From NCBI GenBank assembly GCA_020438595.1, contig JAGQUI010000137.1, positions 1-7,070 on the forward strand: a stretch of DNA of 7,070 bases, read 5' to 3'. The notes under the pieces were generated by a model, which ran no database searches, was not told the DNA's origin, and saw only the letters and a list, made by a program, of their open reading frames with translations. This DNA is from Propionibacteriaceae bacterium. Its GTDB lineage: Bacteria > Actinomycetota > Actinomycetes > Propionibacteriales > Propionibacteriaceae. Shown one piece after another: positions 5,660 to 7,070 of this stretch (positions are counted from its first letter, which is position 1; every line of letters starts with the position of its first letter). Both the position numbers and the translations under genes were made by a program.

Positions 5660-6720
5660 ATGCTCCCGTCCGAATCCTGGCGATCGTCGCGAGCGTCCGA
5701 CCGGTTCGCCGCGCGGACGCCGTCCTGGCCTGGTGGCTCACGGCGACCCGGGCGGTCGTGAACTCGTGCGGTGCCGTCGTCGAGGTCGCCGACCTGCGAG
5801 CGTTGAGACTGCCGCTGGACGATGAACCCGAAGAGCCGCACACCGGCCACTACGCCTCGCCGCACACCCGCCGATGGAGCCGGATGGTCACCGACGCGGA
5901 CGCGATCCTCGTCATCACGAGCGAAAACAACCACTCGCTGCCGGCCTCGCTCAAGAACGCGTTCGACCACCTCTCCGCGGAATGGAGGGACAAGCCGGTC
6001 GCCTGGGTCGGCTACGGCAACACCTCTACGGGTACCCGCGCCGTGCTCGCAGGAAAGCAGGTGGCCACCACGTTGGGGCTGGTGTCGACGGGCCCGGACG
6101 TCTGCCTGCGGCTGGCGGACTGGACCGGCGACCTGCTTCCGGACGACGCGGGGCGGGACCGGGCGGCGCGGGATGCCGTGGCCCGACTGGTCGGGCTGGC
6201 CCGGATCCTCCGTCCCCTGCGGGCGGTGTCCCTCCCGATCCCCCACCTCCCGGAGGACCTGTCCGCAGCCACCGCCACCGCGGCCGACGCCGCCGAACTG
6301 CTCGTCCTGCAGCGGTGCTGCTGGGTCGACGAAGCGATCGCCAACAACACGCTCGCCGTGCCCGCCTTCCGCGAGGGGCTCGAGGACGTCCAGCGAATGA
6401 TCACCGAGCGCGAGGTCGTCGTCGTGCGACGTGGCGGCAGGATGGTCGCGTCGGTCCAGGCGTGGCGGGACGCGAAGAACTGGAGGGTGGCGCGGCTCAT
6501 GGTCGCACCGGACCAGCGGCGGCGCGGACTGGCCAGGTTGCTGCTCCAGCACGTCGAGGCCCGCTACCCGGACGGACCGGAGCGGGTGGTCCTCTCCACG
6601 GGCGAGCACAGCCTCGGCAACATCACCCTGTACGAATCGGCGGGTTTCGCCGTCGTGGGGTCCTCGATCCCGGGCTCGGTCGACCTCGCCAAGCCGATCC
6701 GTCGCGAACCCGCCGCCTGA
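5650..6720 (+). CDS. Fusion of NADPH-dependent FMN reductase domain and GNAT acetyltransferase
   Basis: The 356-residue protein combines two enzyme domains. Residues 1 to about 185 match the flavodoxin-fold NADPH-dependent FMN reductase family: RILAIVASVRP (8-18) is the phosphate-binding loop region, ITSENNHSLPASLKNAFDHL (89-108) the flavin/dimer segment, and WVGYGNTSTGTRA (119-131) the second flavin loop. Variants from the usual pattern are ENN for EYN and NTSTG for a GxSGG-like loop. Residues from about 214 are a GNAT domain, with the acetyl-CoA motif LMVAPDQRRRGLA (283-295) and motif B NITLYESAGF (324-333), where Tyr328 is the likely general acid. A linker at about 186-213 joins them. ATG 5650 lies eight codons before the first strand. 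The open frame further upstream is noncoding overlap with marR. Probably MarR-repressed through the flanking palindromes. Substrates are unknown; reduction followed by acetylation of one xenobiotic is a hypothesis. Confidence 0.88.
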   Translation: MSKNAPVRILAIVASVRPVRRADAVLAWWLTATRAVVNSCGAVVEVADLRALRLPLDDEPEEPHTGHYASPHTRRWSRMVTDADAILVITSENNHSLPASLKNAFDHLSAEWRDKPVAWVGYGNTSTGTRAVLAGKQVATTLGLVSTGPDVCLRLADWTGDLLPDDAGRDRAARDAVARLVGLARILRPLRAVSLPIPHLPEDLSAATATAADAAELLVLQRCCWVDEAIANNTLAVPAFREGLEDVQRMITEREVVVVRRGGRMVASVQAWRDAKNWRVARLMVAPDQRRRGLARLLLQHVEARYPDGPERVVLSTGEHSLGNITLYESAGFAVVGSSIPGSVDLAKPIRREPAA

Positions 6721-6728
6721 GCGATCCG

Positions 6729-6760
6729 CGGCTGACCGCGTCCGGTGCTCCGGTCAGCCG
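6729..6760. terminator. Bidirectional terminator-like hairpin between convergent genes
   Basis: CGGCTGACCG and CGGTCAGCCG form a perfect 10-bp stem with a 12-nt loop, starting 8 bp after the fusion gene stop. The right arm contains the stop codon of the opposing gene. No T-run follows on either strand. Position between convergent genes and stem quality support a shared terminator. Confidence 0.6.
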
Positions 6761-7070
6761 TTCGCGTACCACCAGGCCAGGGCGGCCACCGCCGCGGCGT
6801 CCAGCGCGAGCAGGACGCCGAGCTGGACCCGCCGGAAGGCGCGGCCCCGCTCCCAGTTCGCGCTGACGAGGGACGCGATCGCGGGGACGAAGGCCGCCGC
6901 CACCCACCACCACCACTCGGTGATCGCGTCGGTGGAGATCAGGAACCCGAATCCGGCAACCATCGCCGCCCACAGCCACCAGTCCAGCTTGAGCACCAGC
7001 AGGGCGGGGACCAGGCACAGGAGCTCGTAGAGCACGCAGCCGAGGGAGTAGACGTCGGAGGCCGGGCCGA
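6754..7070 (-). CDS. C-terminal part of a kinase-like/membrane protein (5' end outside window), possibly a broken gene
   Basis: The frame is open from the window edge to the stop at 6754. The first residues read GPASDVYSLGCVLYELL, a near-perfect copy of Ser/Thr protein kinase subdomain IX (helix F). A normal kinase would continue with about 80-100 C-lobe residues. Here the frame runs instead into hydrophobic sequence: CLVPALLVLKLDWWLWAAMV, an EWWWWVAAAFVPAIASLVSA segment, a basic loop (ERGRAFRR) and a final LLALDAAAVAALAWWYANG helix. That gives three to four predicted membrane spans. I do not recognise the membrane part. Either a kinase lost its C-lobe by recombination with a membrane protein gene (GTG 6996 could be that gene's old start), or this is a genuine fusion. 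Another frame does not restore the kinase, so a simple frameshift does not explain it. Confidence 0.6.
   Translation of the reverse strand, partial: GPASDVYSLGCVLYELLCLVPALLVLKLDWWLWAAMVAGFGFLISTDAITEWWWWVAAAFVPAIASLVSANWERGRAFRRVQLGVLLALDAAAVAALAWWYANG

Noticed and set aside
6901..6917. CCA/CAC triplet run that could be called a microsatellite
   Set aside because: It encodes the WWWW cluster of the minus-strand gene and is only about five units long.
1..7070. CRISPR arrays, tRNA or rRNA genes, insertion sequences and attachment sites
   Set aside because: No spaced repeats, no transposase or integrase coding and no tRNA-like cloverleaf were noticed on either strand by eye.

Overview
The DNA is very GC-rich with G/C-dominated third codon positions, and most genes appear to start without a ribosome binding site. 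Together with the gene order this points to an actinomycete. The run msrB, DUF3000 gene, RNase D-type exonuclease and convergent dxs matches the order around Rv2674 and Rv2680-Rv2682c of Mycobacterium tuberculosis, without the intervening heme genes. A member of the Pseudonocardiales is my best guess, but the family is an inference.

Layout. Positions 1-353 (minus) hold the N-terminal part of a LigD-type repair polymerase, divergent from msrB (435-845, plus), which has the only strong Shine-Dalgarno in the window. A DUF3000 gene (894-1490) and an RNase D-family exonuclease gene (1487-2740) follow, joined by a GTGA stop/start overlap. Their transcription runs head-on into dxs (2724-4646, minus), whose 3' end overlaps rnd by 17 bp. 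Upstream of dxs on the same strand are a small unrecognised gene (4656-5054), a triple 11-bp direct repeat (5079-5111) and a MarR-type regulator gene (5146-5598). Divergent from marR is a 356-residue protein that joins an NADPH-dependent FMN reductase domain to a GNAT acetyltransferase domain (5650-6720). After a strong hairpin, a truncated minus-strand gene (6754-7070) appears to join the end of a Ser/Thr kinase motif to membrane helices.

How the parts work together. The left two thirds is conserved housekeeping: methionine sulfoxide repair, RNA 3'-end processing and the first step of isoprenoid precursor synthesis. The right third looks accessory. Its best-supported unit is the marR/flavin reductase-acetyltransferase pair. 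Two copies of the palindrome TTGACATGTCAA lie 31 bp apart between them, one inside the promoter elements and one centred on the start codon of the fusion gene. This is the layout of a self-regulating, inducer-responsive switch for one enzyme.

A second theme is leaderless expression. Five starts (the LigD-type polymerase, DUF3000, dxs, the small unknown gene and marR) each have a TANNNT -10 element ending 6-7 nt before the proposed start codon. The fusion gene has the same geometry with a weaker -10 and a perfect TTGACA -35.
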